A stretch of DNA of 64,000 nt, from positions 310,001 to 374,000 of the forward strand of contig OX442324.1 of NCBI GenBank assembly GCA_949358305.1. The letters are read 5' to 3'. The position numbers were made by a program, and so were the translations under genes. Position 1 is the stretch's first letter. Each line of letters opens with the position of its first letter. The stretch is from Strigamia acuminata (taxonomy: Eukaryota; Arthropoda; Chilopoda; Geophilomorpha; Linotaeniidae). Below are positions 44,401 to 52,784 of the stretch, piece by piece. Below the pieces are notes generated by a model. The model saw only the letters and a program-made list of their open reading frames with translations. It searched no databases and was not told the DNA's origin.

Positions 44401-46466
44401 TGGACGAATTGTCGATTTATCCTGAAACATCCGAACACGTTGATGCGTCAGCGGAACAATCGGCACGACCATCGCCTCCGACAACTCCTCGTACATCCGC
44501 TCCGCCATCACCTCAGCGATCGGCAGCGCCTTCTCTTCCCCGTGAAACACCGGTACCGACGCCGAGATTTATTACGACGCGTCGTCAGCAACGTGTTGAT
44601 GATCAGGCTGCGCAAGGGTTGCAAATTTTCGACCCCGATCCCAATTCACCAGCGACTGCGCGCCACACTACTCACAAGTGGCGATTCGTTGGTGGAGATG
44701 GCGAGTGCCGTGAATGGGTACGCGAGGAACACCTGAGAAAGGATCAAAAACCCGGGAAGATTTTAATCGATGTCTATTATTTTCCAACTCCGAAGATCCG
44801 TCTAAGATCTTACCACGACATCGAGGAGTATTGCATGTTGAACAATATTGATTACGACCCCGGACTGTTTTTCTTCGGTAATCTCGAACACAAATTGCCA
44901 ACTCTTCCGGGTGTTCGTCATGCGGCTCATCTATGCCGAACCGAGCCGGCTTCATTCGCCGAAATTCCCAAGTTCAACGACGCTCCGAAATGGCGTGAAG
45001 CGATTGGAGAGGAACTCGATATGTTCAAAGAGCGAGAAATCTATAAAGAAGTTCCCCGACCACCCGACACCACTATTCTTGGCTGCAAGTGGATTTTTAA
45101 ACTCAAAACCGATGCAGCCGGAACCGTCACCCGATACCGAGCACGCTTAGTAGCACAAGGTTTTTATCAAACCCTCGGAGTCGATTTTGATGAGGTGTTT
45201 AGCCCAGTCGTGAACTTCATATTGATCCGTCTGTTTTTCTGTCTTCTCGTCGTATTACGTGGTTGGCAGGATGCCCACCTCGACGTGAAAGGTGCGTACC
45301 TGTACGGGGAATTAAAGCATAAAGTATACATGAGAATCCCTGCAGGTGCCACATGCACTGATCCAAACAATGTGTGGCTTCTTCTCAAATCGCTTTACGG
45401 CCTCCACCAATCCGGGAGACAATGGTTCGAGAAACTTGACGAGACACTTCGGGCCCTCGGATTTCGAAGACTGCCAGCATGTAATTGTGTTTACGTGTTC
45501 GGGAATACAGCTGTTATGCTGGTCTACGTGGACGACATCGTCGTGTTTTACGCGTCCGACAGCGTTTTCAAACAGCTAATCCGTCTCATCTCTTCGAAAT
45601 TCGATATAGTCAACCTCGGACCGATCACAAAGTTATTAGGCGTCGAGTTTATCCGCGACGCCGGACGCACTTTCATAACGCAACGTGCTTATATCGCCAA
45701 ACTGGTTAAGAAATTCGGGGCGACGACCAACAACCTCGTCAAGACACCAGTGACCCCGGGAACGACACTCGTTAGAGGATCGACCGAAAACTTGGAAGAT
45801 TTTCCATACCGATCTCTAATCGGTTCACTTCTGTTTTTGGCATCGAGAACTCGTCCCGACATACTCTATTCCGTCATCGCTCTGGCACAGTATAACACGT
45901 GCTATAACCAAACCCACATCCGCGCCCTATTGCAGGTTCTGCAGTACGTGGCAAACACTGCGGAGCTTTGCATCGAGTTATCCGGTTGCTCTTCTAGTCA
46001 ACTGTCTGCATTTACCGACGCGTCGTGGGCAAGCGATCCGGAGACATCATTGAGCTTCGGAGGATACATCGTATACGTTGGAAATGTACCTATCGGCTGG
46101 TCCTGTCGCAAACAGTCGACCGTAGCGTGCTCAACCATGGAAGCCGAATTTATCGCCCTGGTTGAGTGCGTGAAGGAGATTTTCTGGCTCGACAGCGTGT
46201 ACACCGAATTCCCAATTCTCAATCGTCTATCCCGACCTATCGTGTATTCGGACGCCCTGGCCTCGATTCAATTCACATCTAATGATATCGAGAACGCAAA
46301 GACGAAGCATATTCGCGTGAAGTTTCACTGGCTCAGGGAGTGGTTTACTGCGGGAGTCTTCGATCTTCGAAAGGTAGCCGGCGAAGCTAATACCGCCGAC
46401 ATATTCACAAAGTGGCTATCTTCGGAACGTTTACGATCATTGATTTCGAAGATCTTCCGAGCATAA
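41460..46466 (+). CDS. Copia-4 Gag-Pol polyprotein, complete
   Basis: 1,668 residues from ATG to TAA. Gag 1-290 with CCHC knuckle CFNCDQLGHYANRC at 231-244; protease motif WILDCGATDH at 317-326, where Cys replaces the usual Ser/Thr after the catalytic Asp; GAG-pre-integrase near 573-615; integrase acidic triad at Met-Asp-Ile-Trp (about 641), Arg-Thr-Asp-Arg-Gly (about 704) and Gly-Thr-Ala-Glu (about 738); a long Pro/Ser/Thr-rich linker (about 860-1090); RT from about 1190 with Tyr-Val-Asp-Asp near 1356; RNase H from about 1518 with Asp/Glu sites and a C-terminal Thr-Lys-His. It is longer than many copia polyproteins because of linkers. Particle formation, cDNA synthesis and integration would all come from this single chain. 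Confidence 0.97.
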   Translation: MQKAANSNSLIPVLGVDNYEQWRLSMQFLLKSEGLWRHVTEDKEAEHIATLTPKELDRFMIKKDKALGHIYIHVSPAKRTVLETCNTPKEAWDKLAKTYAPSSRARQAAMRWEFLSLQLQPGEDMPDFIARVDNYVRQLSDVNEIISPVHHAYQYLKCLPPEYAQATFAIYHWPDPQFTPKDVAEQLISEHMRLKSIGLLGTSQSSAHASMKGQFRPRNKSGPRDISTVKCFNCDQLGHYANRCPRPPRQQQGQPAASLQQRSSRSKSRRRNKNAAAKANNARPRESSHPHREGTFFVNAPQVIQRPVAHFMQSNEWILDCGATDHVSHVRAGFTEFTDVIPFDIELGQGKSQVTGKGTVRLLMAIDKTRCTVNLTNVLYAPNFEANLISVSKIDKARHHIHIFNSEIHVYESDIRSPLIRAKERGGLYYVDGLCTNPTFATTVSPTVQPIPTLPPQMYVTTEEEFIKIPKPKKGKGQQREITDFRIEMPLVEPAKQIPVQQAPIPTNPIPPPIPTQIHNDLTTPPSYASALQSIPTATPIAIPNANSFPPLGNPSQPKKKVIANPASVKDATGLWHSRLGHLHTNGMKLLAANDQVYGMSPGEVSRELACNDCRTAKSTKASHKPDPNPSTTKPLDLLHMDIWGPAPVPSFGGARFVLTVIDDATRYCWIIPLAQKSQVFATFKDFVARVERIQDTQIKAIRTDRGGEFMSNEFLRYLQDKGIQGQRTNPSSPQMNGTAERINRTMADNFRAVLSETKLPEALWAELSVTFAYIKNRSPHSRLNNQVPYILWRQRALSLRHLRKVGSKCWVHYTAPGRKKLDPRAWEGYLVGYASGTRGYRIWNPNDNKVYESIHVKIDERQSYRKSIRISTQQPQQSFTGPGQQTVTFDDNLHYHQWPKGSDSEASEHSVNDSEPVSTASASMHTPLAFPHIHIPPPTTPERALLDLCATLPPGSASLRQSHHISYEEERDTEHDIREMDELSIYPETSEHVDASAEQSARPSPPTTPRTSAPPSPQRSAAPSLPRETPVPTPRFITTRRQQRVDDQAAQGLQIFDPDPNSPATARHTTHKWRFVGGDGECREWVREEHLRKDQKPGKILIDVYYFPTPKIRLRSYHDIEEYCMLNNIDYDPGLFFFGNLEHKLPTLPGVRHAAHLCRTEPASFAEIPKFNDAPKWREAIGEELDMFKEREIYKEVPRPPDTTILGCKWIFKLKTDAAGTVTRYRARLVAQGFYQTLGVDFDEVFSPVVNFILIRLFFCLLVVLRGWQDAHLDVKGAYLYGELKHKVYMRIPAGATCTDPNNVWLLLKSLYGLHQSGRQWFEKLDETLRALGFRRLPACNCVYVFGNTAVMLVYVDDIVVFYASDSVFKQLIRLISSKFDIVNLGPITKLLGVEFIRDAGRTFITQRAYIAKLVKKFGATTNNLVKTPVTPGTTLVRGSTENLEDFPYRSLIGSLLFLASRTRPDILYSVIALAQYNTCYNQTHIRALLQVLQYVANTAELCIELSGCSSSQLSAFTDASWASDPETSLSFGGYIVYVGNVPIGWSCRKQSTVACSTMEAEFIALVECVKEIFWLDSVYTEFPILNRLSRPIVYSDALASIQFTSNDIENAKTKHIRVKFHWLREWFTAGVFDLRKVAGEANTADIFTKWLSSERLRSLISKIFRA

Positions 46467-46662
46467 ACTTATCGTGACATTCCTAGTTTCTTTTCACCCG
46501 ACTTCGAGGATCATCGGGTTTTCTGTGGGAATACCGAGCTTAGTTAAGTGATAACCACGACAGTACCCGGCCCGATGGTTCGACTTTATCATTTATTTCT
46601 CAACGATTATAAACTGTAATTCCAGTATACGTTCGTCTCGTCCCCTGATAAACATTTACATC

Positions 46663-46674
46663 GAAGAGGGGATT
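46663..46674 (+). other. Copia-4 polypurine tract
   Basis: GAAGAGGGGATT directly in front of the 3' LTR, the expected primer for plus-strand synthesis. Confidence 0.8.
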
Positions 46675-47160
46675 TGTTGGTCTAAAGACCGTGTTTCTAT
46701 CGATGAATATGTTTGTTTCCTATAGTTTTCCATTTGATTGTTATTTCGGAGCTGTCTCATACGTAATTCCGTATGATAACTGTATTTTCATATGATTTGT
46801 TCTACTTTTCAATGATTCATCCTGTGTTAATGTTAATTCCCGGCACCAGGTGCCACTACCCATTGCTTTTTCATCCAAGATGGCGTCATACACAGCCGTG
46901 TATGACTTAGCTGCTTTCCCACCTGTTTGGATACCTATTTGTAATGTATTACTATTTAATTAAACCGTTTTTATTGTTTTACTCATTGTGTTTGATTTAA
47001 AGCACCTTTAGTGCTTCTTGCTAGCGCATATAAGCGGCATTAGGCCGCGCGCATTTCCGAAACGATACGCGTCGTATCGTTAACGTCTGTGCGGGTCGCA
47101 CAGCGCCAATTCACGCTTTCGATCGGTTTACACCGATATTTTGCGCATTCTCTGTCTACA
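46675..47160 (+). repeat. Copia-4 3' LTR
   Basis: 486-bp copy of the 5' LTR without visible differences, followed by the GATAC duplicate. Confidence 0.96.
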
Positions 47161-47602
47161 GATACTGTACTGTGCGTTTTGTTATGTTCTGGTTCAAAAT
47201 TCCATTAAAATTTAGCTTGTTTTATTTATCTGTGTGGTTTATTTTGTTTACGTTCTGTTCCGTACATAAGTGAGGAATTTTGTTCTGTACGTACGTGAGA
47301 ATAGCCCATTGGTTATTCTTACGTACGTACGTAAAAATATACACTTTTTCAGGGGCCGAGAATAGGCTTCCCTGCAATTTTCCGTTTGTACGTAAGAATA
47401 GCCAATACGCTATTCTTACGTACGTACGTAAGAATAGCCACGGCGTAAAAATTATATTAATTTCTGAAAATTTGTAAAAAAATTAATTAATCACTCCAGG
47501 AAATCTTGGGTACCCAAATTGGGTACCCAATTTTGGGTGTACCCAGCGTTTTGTTCAGAGCCTATTTTTTTGAATTTTAATGTAATTTTAGTTGATTTTC
47601 AG

Positions 47603-47864
47603 AAACAAGAAGACGTTCCAAGTGTGCAAACGCTGAATATGGAAGGTGAATAAAGCCGTAATTGCTATGCAATTATGGCGCGTCTGCAAAGTGAGAAAAT
47701 TGGAAATAGTTTAGTTTTTCGACATTCACTGATTAAAATAAATTGGATTTTTTAGATCTCGCCACATTCAACGGCGCCGAGAGCAAGAAGGTGAGCACGT
47801 TGGTGGCTGCGGCAAATTGCCAGGACAATTTGTGTCGAATGGATCCGGCGTGGCATCCGTGGTT
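47603..47864 (+). CDS. Host gene exons A and B (upstream of the gypsy-C insertion)
   Basis: Exon A 47603-47645 (after TTTTCAG, before GTGAAT) and exon B 47756-47864 (after TTTTTTAG, before GTAAGA) read as one protein-like stretch: A ends in phase 1 and B supplies the other two bases of an Asp codon. Exon B ends with Met-Asp-Pro-Ala-Trp-His-Pro-Trp and leaves two bases for the next exon, which also fits. I do not recognise these 50 residues on their own. The following exons carry UvrD/FBH1-like helicase motifs, so they probably belong to that gene. Earlier exons are not found; the foldback element and copia-4 lie upstream and may occupy an intron. Confidence 0.5.
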
Positions 47865-48598
47865 GTAAGATACATGAACTACTTGTATTTATCGCTGTTA
47901 CATTCCCACGTTTTTTGTAATTGTCATATTATTGAATATAATTGTTTTAATTTGGAATGTTTGTATAGGTTTATTTCTATGTTTTTGAATAAATCGGTTG
48001 ACAAGATGTAAAATGACTCGATTTTATAACTCAATTTTATACAGCACTTCTGAACACATTTTGCGTTTCCAATCGAATATTTTTTCTCGTTTTTAGTTTA
48101 CTAAATTTGAATTTTGAGCTAGTTTTTGAGCTTTTTATTCTGCCGATAGATGGCGACGCAGTGAAATAGCTAATTCTAGTTTAATTAAAATAAAAAAAAA
48201 ACGAACAAATTACTGTAAAAATGATCTTTAAGGCATTTTATACTGCAAATCTGACGTTTTGACTTCATATTTACAGTAAAATCGACGTGCTGACTTCAAA
48301 TTTACAGTAAAATCGACATTTTTAATTTATATTTACAGTAAAATCGACGTTTTTACTTCACATTTAAGGTAAATTTGACGTTTTTACTTCATATTTAAGG
48401 TAAATTTGACGTTTTTCTCTTATTTTTACCGTAAGAGAGTAGTAAAAACGACATCAATTGTATTGTAAAGTAAAACGTCAAATTGACATCCCTGAGATAA
48501 ACATGCGCACTTGTAACACGAGAAGCACGGACGAATTTTGATTTTTCATATAAAATTGTTTAAAAAAATATTTGTTATGTACTACTAATGTTAGGCAG
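47865..48598. other. Intron-like AT-rich DNA with a tandem repeat
   Basis: No gene seen. About six diverged units of roughly 35 bp (ATTTACAGTAAAATCGACGT core) run from about 48215 to 48440. The region ends in a TACTAAT branch-point-like motif and a CAG acceptor at 48596-48598. Confidence 0.5.
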
Positions 48599-48616
48599 TG
48601 AAAAGATCACACAGAC

Positions 48617-49612
48617 TGTGGTGACCCGACTGGGGTGGGGCACGAAGAGTTTCTCTCGTGGCCTACATACGGGTAAAGAAGGGGAGTCGCACGCGCGCCT
48701 CCCTTCCCTCAGAGCATTGACATCCAGTCAATGGACGGGCGTCTGCCCTGGGGGAGTGGGGGAGATTCGTCTTCTCCACTATTGGGTGGCTTTAGTCACC
48801 TGTCACCCCCCGCTTTGTGCAAAGGAATTCGCCTTGCACTGAGCGGGCAGAACCAACACAAAAATCAACCAAGATACACGTAAAAGCCAAACGTCCTAAA
48901 ACGATCAAGCCTAAGTACAAAGACTTCAGGAGTGACCTAGGACAAGGGACTTTCAACGTGAGTACGATTGATTTGTGTTAACCTCCGCAGAGTAACCTGC
49001 GAAACAAGATTACCACACTATTTTAGCAAGCCAGCTAGAAATAGTAAACCTACTCCAATTTAGCGAGTTGTGCAGACAAACGGTCGCACAAGCCTAAATT
49101 GCAGTAACCACGACGAGCGTTCCCGCCGCTGTGTGTATCGCCGGGAACCACCAAGCGTCCGCCGCTGTGTGATCGCCGGACACCTACAAAAAACCCTAAA
49201 CCTAGACAACAGACCAGAAGTAAGACCTTTCAGGCATTCACTCGCGCCCGACCAGCGTGAGCCCGAAGGACCGAACGAGAAACGTGAGACGAGGACGCCA
49301 TTCATTGCCACGCCGGCCCAAGACGACACCACGTTGCCACGCGGACGCCATCTTGGATCCACAGCGACAAAGGACGACCTCGACCAGTTTCCCGCCAACT
49401 TCACACCCCTTTCCTTTTACCTTTTTATTCCCTTACATATTTTATTCCCTTTTAACTGTATATTCCCGTATAATAAATACATTTATTATATTTACCTTTT
49501 ACATTGTCTTGCCGTGTTACATTATTTGGGTAACCGCTTGAGTAAAGCGGTATTGCGAGATCAGAGAGTGACTCATACCACGTATCAGCGACAGACCGAG
49601 TTGAGCGCGACA
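48617..49612 (+). repeat. Gypsy-C 5' LTR
   Basis: 996 bp starting TGTGGTGACCCGACTGGGG and ending GCGCGACA, same as 61137-62132 with an exact offset of 12,520. It contains the AATAAA at about 49471. Open frames inside it recur in the 3' LTR and are not genes. Confidence 0.97.
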
Positions 49613-49614
49613 CG

Positions 49615-49632
49615 TGGGGGCCTGTCCGGGAT
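49615..49632 (+). other. Gypsy-C primer-binding site (tRNA-Pro-like)
   Basis: TGGGGGCCTGTCCGGGAT starts two bases after the LTR. Compared with the complement of the tRNA-Pro 3' end (TGGGGGCTCGTCCGGGAT) it differs only by CT for TC. tRNA-Pro priming is known for murine leukaemia-type retroviruses. Confidence 0.75.
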
Positions 49633-49680
49633 CGATTTAAACGACTCGAATAGAACTTGAGATCATTTTCATACCCAAAA

Positions 49681-52600
49681 ATGGCAGACAATATCCGAGT
49701 AACGGATTCCGACTCCGACGCGAACAAGAGAGCCGGCAGTCGTAAAGGCGCCGACTATCACTTGCGATCTGGAGGTCCCTTACCCAAAGCCTCAGCGCAC
49801 GAAGCGAGGCAAAAACGGCGCAAGCCTAAACCCGATCGCAGAAGCGCATCAGAGGCATCGCACCCGTCTCGTTCCGAGACGAGGCAGCGATTGGACGAGA
49901 CAGAGCGGGGTGAAGAGCAATCTCACTCCAAACTGCCGCGTTCTAACCGTGACGGCGAGACGAGCGGAAACGAGGTTTTATCCCGTAACCCATCGCCTCG
50001 TCTAACGCACGACACCGAGGTGGGCAGTCCGAAAGCGGCGTCTCCGATACAAAAGACGGCCTCAAACACGACAGCTAATTCGGCACTAAACACGCCAATT
50101 ACGCAAAGCCGCCCAGCTTCGGTCAGGTCCGAAGGACACAAGTCCAATGCGTCAAAAACTGAGCGTGTTCCGAGCCAGCCTTACAGCGTCTCGGCCACAT
50201 TGGTTGACACGATGCAGTTGGCACAGGCAGAAGGTGTACGATACACTCTGCCAACGGGAAAAATAACTGTGTACGAAACATTACAAATCGTACGTGCAGC
50301 TTTAAGAGCGCACAGGTTATCCCCGGAAATCACCGTTGTTGAAGGCGCATACGCTCAACAAATGGTAGACTCCGCTCAATTCGAAGCGGATGCCGAGAAT
50401 GAGGCCCGACAAGCCATCCGCGAGAGAAAGCGGAAGCTGGCGGAAAGAGAAGCGCGAGCTCTCGAGTACGGCAAATCCCAGCGCGTTCCGACTACTCCAG
50501 AAGAAGTCGAAATAGTTGATCGAGCCTTACATGCACATCGTTATGCATTCCGTTCTCAACAAGAAGCTGAACAAGCTTTCATGACTAGGCTGCAACGAGA
50601 CAAACCAAAATCCGTTCGCAAGCCAGAAGTTAGCTCGTCCGAATTGTCCGACGAGAGCGTAGAAGGCGACCCGAAGCGCACGCCGAAGGTCAGCCCCAAA
50701 CCCGAGCGAAAAAAGGAAGTGCCAGTCACTCCACGCAAACGGGAAGTCTCGACCGAACAACGCGTTCGACCTCGCATGATGGCGTTAGACGATAACACTA
50801 ACAACGCTATCAACCGATTAATAAATGCGAACAACGCGCGTCGTAACGAAGAACAGACTCACACGAGCCGACAACGCGACGACCCGCGGGGTAACGACTG
50901 GCAACAGCCGGTACCCATCCTCAAAGACGACGGACCTTCGAGAAAACCTTCCGAAGACCGCACATCGTCACGAGAGGAACGTCAACGCGAAAGAGGACAG
51001 CAACAGTATCACTACGGAAACAGTGATTCGTCGTCGGATGAACTGGAGTCGAATGCACCCAGTCATCACGATTCGGAGAGAGGTTCCGGAGAAAGACGAA
51101 GGGAAAGAGAACGCGATGAACGCAGGGAAAGGGAACGTGACGACCGTCGTAGGGGCCGGAAAGAGTCAAACTCTTCACGGCGCAACCCGCCACGCCGCTC
51201 ACCGTCTCCCGACCCCAGCTCCGACCCCTCGTCCAACGACGACAGACGAAATGATAAGTCAAGTAATCGCCGGAAGAGATCCAACTCTCCGCGCGATAGA
51301 GAGAAACGACGTCGATCGGAAAATAGCGACCACCGACGGGAGGAGTTTCAGGACCTTCCCCGACAAAGCGCGTTTACCGATTCGACGGGTCGGCAGTATA
51401 CGATGGGAGAGCTTGGAAGAGCCCTGCTTGGCTCGTTAAAAGCCGAAGGAATCGATCTGAGCAAACGAAATGATCGTAATCGTAACACTGGTGACCGCGT
51501 AAAGAAAAAATACGCTGTCTCCCGACGTGACACCATGAGTGTTACCGGGAATATTAGGTGGCAATTTTATATTCAGAACCGTTTCGACGGGTCATGGAAA
51601 GCGGGAGATCGCTTCCTTGACGAAGTAATTCGGATTAAGACTGCCACTAAAGCCACCGTAGGAGACATGCTCACCCACGGTATTGTCGAGCTAATGACAG
51701 GCTCGGCACGTGAGTGGTACCAAGGATTGAAAGGCGTCAATTGGGACGACTTTTTAATGAGATTCGACCTGCGCTACGGCGAGACACCCGAAGAGGTGAG
51801 CCGAAAGATGCGAGGTCTTCGCCAGATGCCTGGTGAAACCATAATGGATTACGACATTCGCGCCAGATTGTTGTTCGAAAAGGCCCCGATGGAATTTCAT
51901 GCCACGGGATTCAACCTTTTCTTTCTCGGCGGTTTGTCGGAATACTCGCAACGGGTGCTACTTGAAGAAAGGGCACCGACAGGAGGCAGCTACGAAGAAA
52001 TGAGCGCCTTCCTGTTCGAGAACACGATAGATATCGAGAAGAGATATTATACCGCTTTACCAGAAGCGGAGAAAGCAGCAACCGCTAAACGTCTCAAGTT
52101 GAGTGCGGAAAGATATGGGGCGACAGACAAAATCATGCGCCCTACTGAATATCTTAGCGGTATAATGGAGCTGGCAGAAGCTAGCGTTGGTTTACAAATA
52201 AAAAATAAACTGACATCCACGCTGCCTTCCAACCCATTGGCCGCCCCTAAAAAGGCACCGACAGCGTCAGCCATGCAAGCGACACTGGAGGAGGTCAAGG
52301 AGGGGGAGGAAGCCGAACAAAATGTCGGAAAATCAGACGAAAAAGAAGAAAAAGACGATTATTCGACGGACGAAGAAATACGAAGCTATCGCGATACCTT
52401 ATCAACGGGTTGCGATGAGGAAGGACCGCTAGTACATCTCATCCATCGAGATAGAGCGGTAGAAGAATTTCGCGCCAGGTTAAAACCAAATGCCGGCCGA
52501 ATTCCGAAGTATTTTCGAAAAAATTACACGCCACCGTCGAAAGTAGACCCTGAAAAAAAGAAATCGATTGAAGCCCCAAGAGACAAATCAAATATTCGTT

Positions 52601-52761
52601 GTTTTAAGTGTAACCAACCGGGTCACTATTCCAATGAGTGCCCAAGAACAGCGAAAGAAGACGCTAAGTTTGACGCGATAATGAAGCAGATGGCAGAGAT
52701 TAAACTCGCCATGGCAAAAAACGAGTCAAAAAACGAGTCAGCGCAGGCGGCGAAGAAATAA
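49681..52761 (+). CDS. Gypsy-C Gag
   Basis: 1,026 residues from the ATG at 49681. The frame is open a little further upstream but without ATG. The first 600 residues are hydrophilic, with an Arg/Ser/Glu-rich tract at about 460-560 (repeated Arg-Glu-Arg and Arg-Ser-Pro) that looks like an RS domain. The retrotransposon capsid core lies at about 615-780 (Trp-Tyr-Gln-Gly-Leu and Tyr-Gly-Glu-Thr motifs). A CCHC knuckle CFKCNQPGHYSNEC stands near 974. Gag this long is rare in Ty3/gypsy. It ends with TAA at 52759-52761. Two slippery sites 25-46 bases before the stop give access to Pol. Confidence 0.95.
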   Translation: MADNIRVTDSDSDANKRAGSRKGADYHLRSGGPLPKASAHEARQKRRKPKPDRRSASEASHPSRSETRQRLDETERGEEQSHSKLPRSNRDGETSGNEVLSRNPSPRLTHDTEVGSPKAASPIQKTASNTTANSALNTPITQSRPASVRSEGHKSNASKTERVPSQPYSVSATLVDTMQLAQAEGVRYTLPTGKITVYETLQIVRAALRAHRLSPEITVVEGAYAQQMVDSAQFEADAENEARQAIRERKRKLAEREARALEYGKSQRVPTTPEEVEIVDRALHAHRYAFRSQQEAEQAFMTRLQRDKPKSVRKPEVSSSELSDESVEGDPKRTPKVSPKPERKKEVPVTPRKREVSTEQRVRPRMMALDDNTNNAINRLINANNARRNEEQTHTSRQRDDPRGNDWQQPVPILKDDGPSRKPSEDRTSSREERQRERGQQQYHYGNSDSSSDELESNAPSHHDSERGSGERRRERERDERRERERDDRRRGRKESNSSRRNPPRRSPSPDPSSDPSSNDDRRNDKSSNRRKRSNSPRDREKRRRSENSDHRREEFQDLPRQSAFTDSTGRQYTMGELGRALLGSLKAEGIDLSKRNDRNRNTGDRVKKKYAVSRRDTMSVTGNIRWQFYIQNRFDGSWKAGDRFLDEVIRIKTATKATVGDMLTHGIVELMTGSAREWYQGLKGVNWDDFLMRFDLRYGETPEEVSRKMRGLRQMPGETIMDYDIRARLLFEKAPMEFHATGFNLFFLGGLSEYSQRVLLEERAPTGGSYEEMSAFLFENTIDIEKRYYTALPEAEKAATAKRLKLSAERYGATDKIMRPTEYLSGIMELAEASVGLQIKNKLTSTLPSNPLAAPKKAPTASAMQATLEEVKEGEEAEQNVGKSDEKEEKDDYSTDEEIRSYRDTLSTGCDEEGPLVHLIHRDRAVEEFRARLKPNAGRIPKYFRKNYTPPSKVDPEKKKSIEAPRDKSNIRCFKCNQPGHYSNECPRTAKEDAKFDAIMKQMAEIKLAMAKNESKNESAQAAKK
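52716..52734 (+). other. Duplicated -1 frameshift site between gag and pol
   Basis: The heptamer A AAA AAC occurs twice in the Gag codon phase (52716-52722 and 52728-52734). It is the classical -1 slippery sequence. After either slip the -1 frame is open into Pol, with no stop before the Pol ATG at 52785. A downstream pseudoknot was not searched for. Confidence 0.75.
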
Positions 52762-52784
52762 CTTCTCGACCGTCTGCGCCATTC

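Larger units (their letters stand above)
40074..47160 (+). mobile_element. Copia-4: intact Ty1/copia retrotransposon
   Basis: A 7,087-bp plus-strand element with 486-bp LTRs (40074-40559 and 46675-47160) that read as identical. The target duplication is GATAC (40069-40073 and 47161-47165), with an initiator-Met primer-binding site and a purine tract. One uninterrupted 1,668-codon Gag-Pol frame fills it. It is related to copia-1/2 by RT and RNase H motifs but has different LTRs. It inserted into the foldback element close to its symmetry centre. It is the best candidate for an autonomous, active copy here, apart from an odd protease site. Confidence 0.97.
38795..47562. mobile_element. Foldback DNA transposon, MULE-like, carrying copia-4
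   Basis: Terminal inverted repeats GGCTCTGGACAAAACGC (38795) and its near-complement ending at 47562 continue through GGGTACCC motifs. Inner inverted segments match between 39640-39830 and 47160-47345. The perfect 9-bp duplication TATTTTTTT flanks it (38786-38794 and 47563-47571). Without copia-4 the element is about 1.68 kb and folds on itself, with the centre near 39975. No transposase is encoded. A 9-bp duplication with long inverted repeats fits Mutator-like elements, an inference. The left arm is longer because it holds a 21-bp tandem array. Confidence 0.8.

Noticed and set aside
38795-47562. One large autonomous DNA transposon of 8.8 kb
   Set aside because: The coding content is entirely copia-4 with its own LTRs and GATAC duplication; the foldback element itself encodes nothing.
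49070-49660. 196-codon frame in the gypsy-C LTR, repeated at 61590-62234
   Set aside because: It lies inside both LTR copies and runs into different flanks; no domain and atypical composition.
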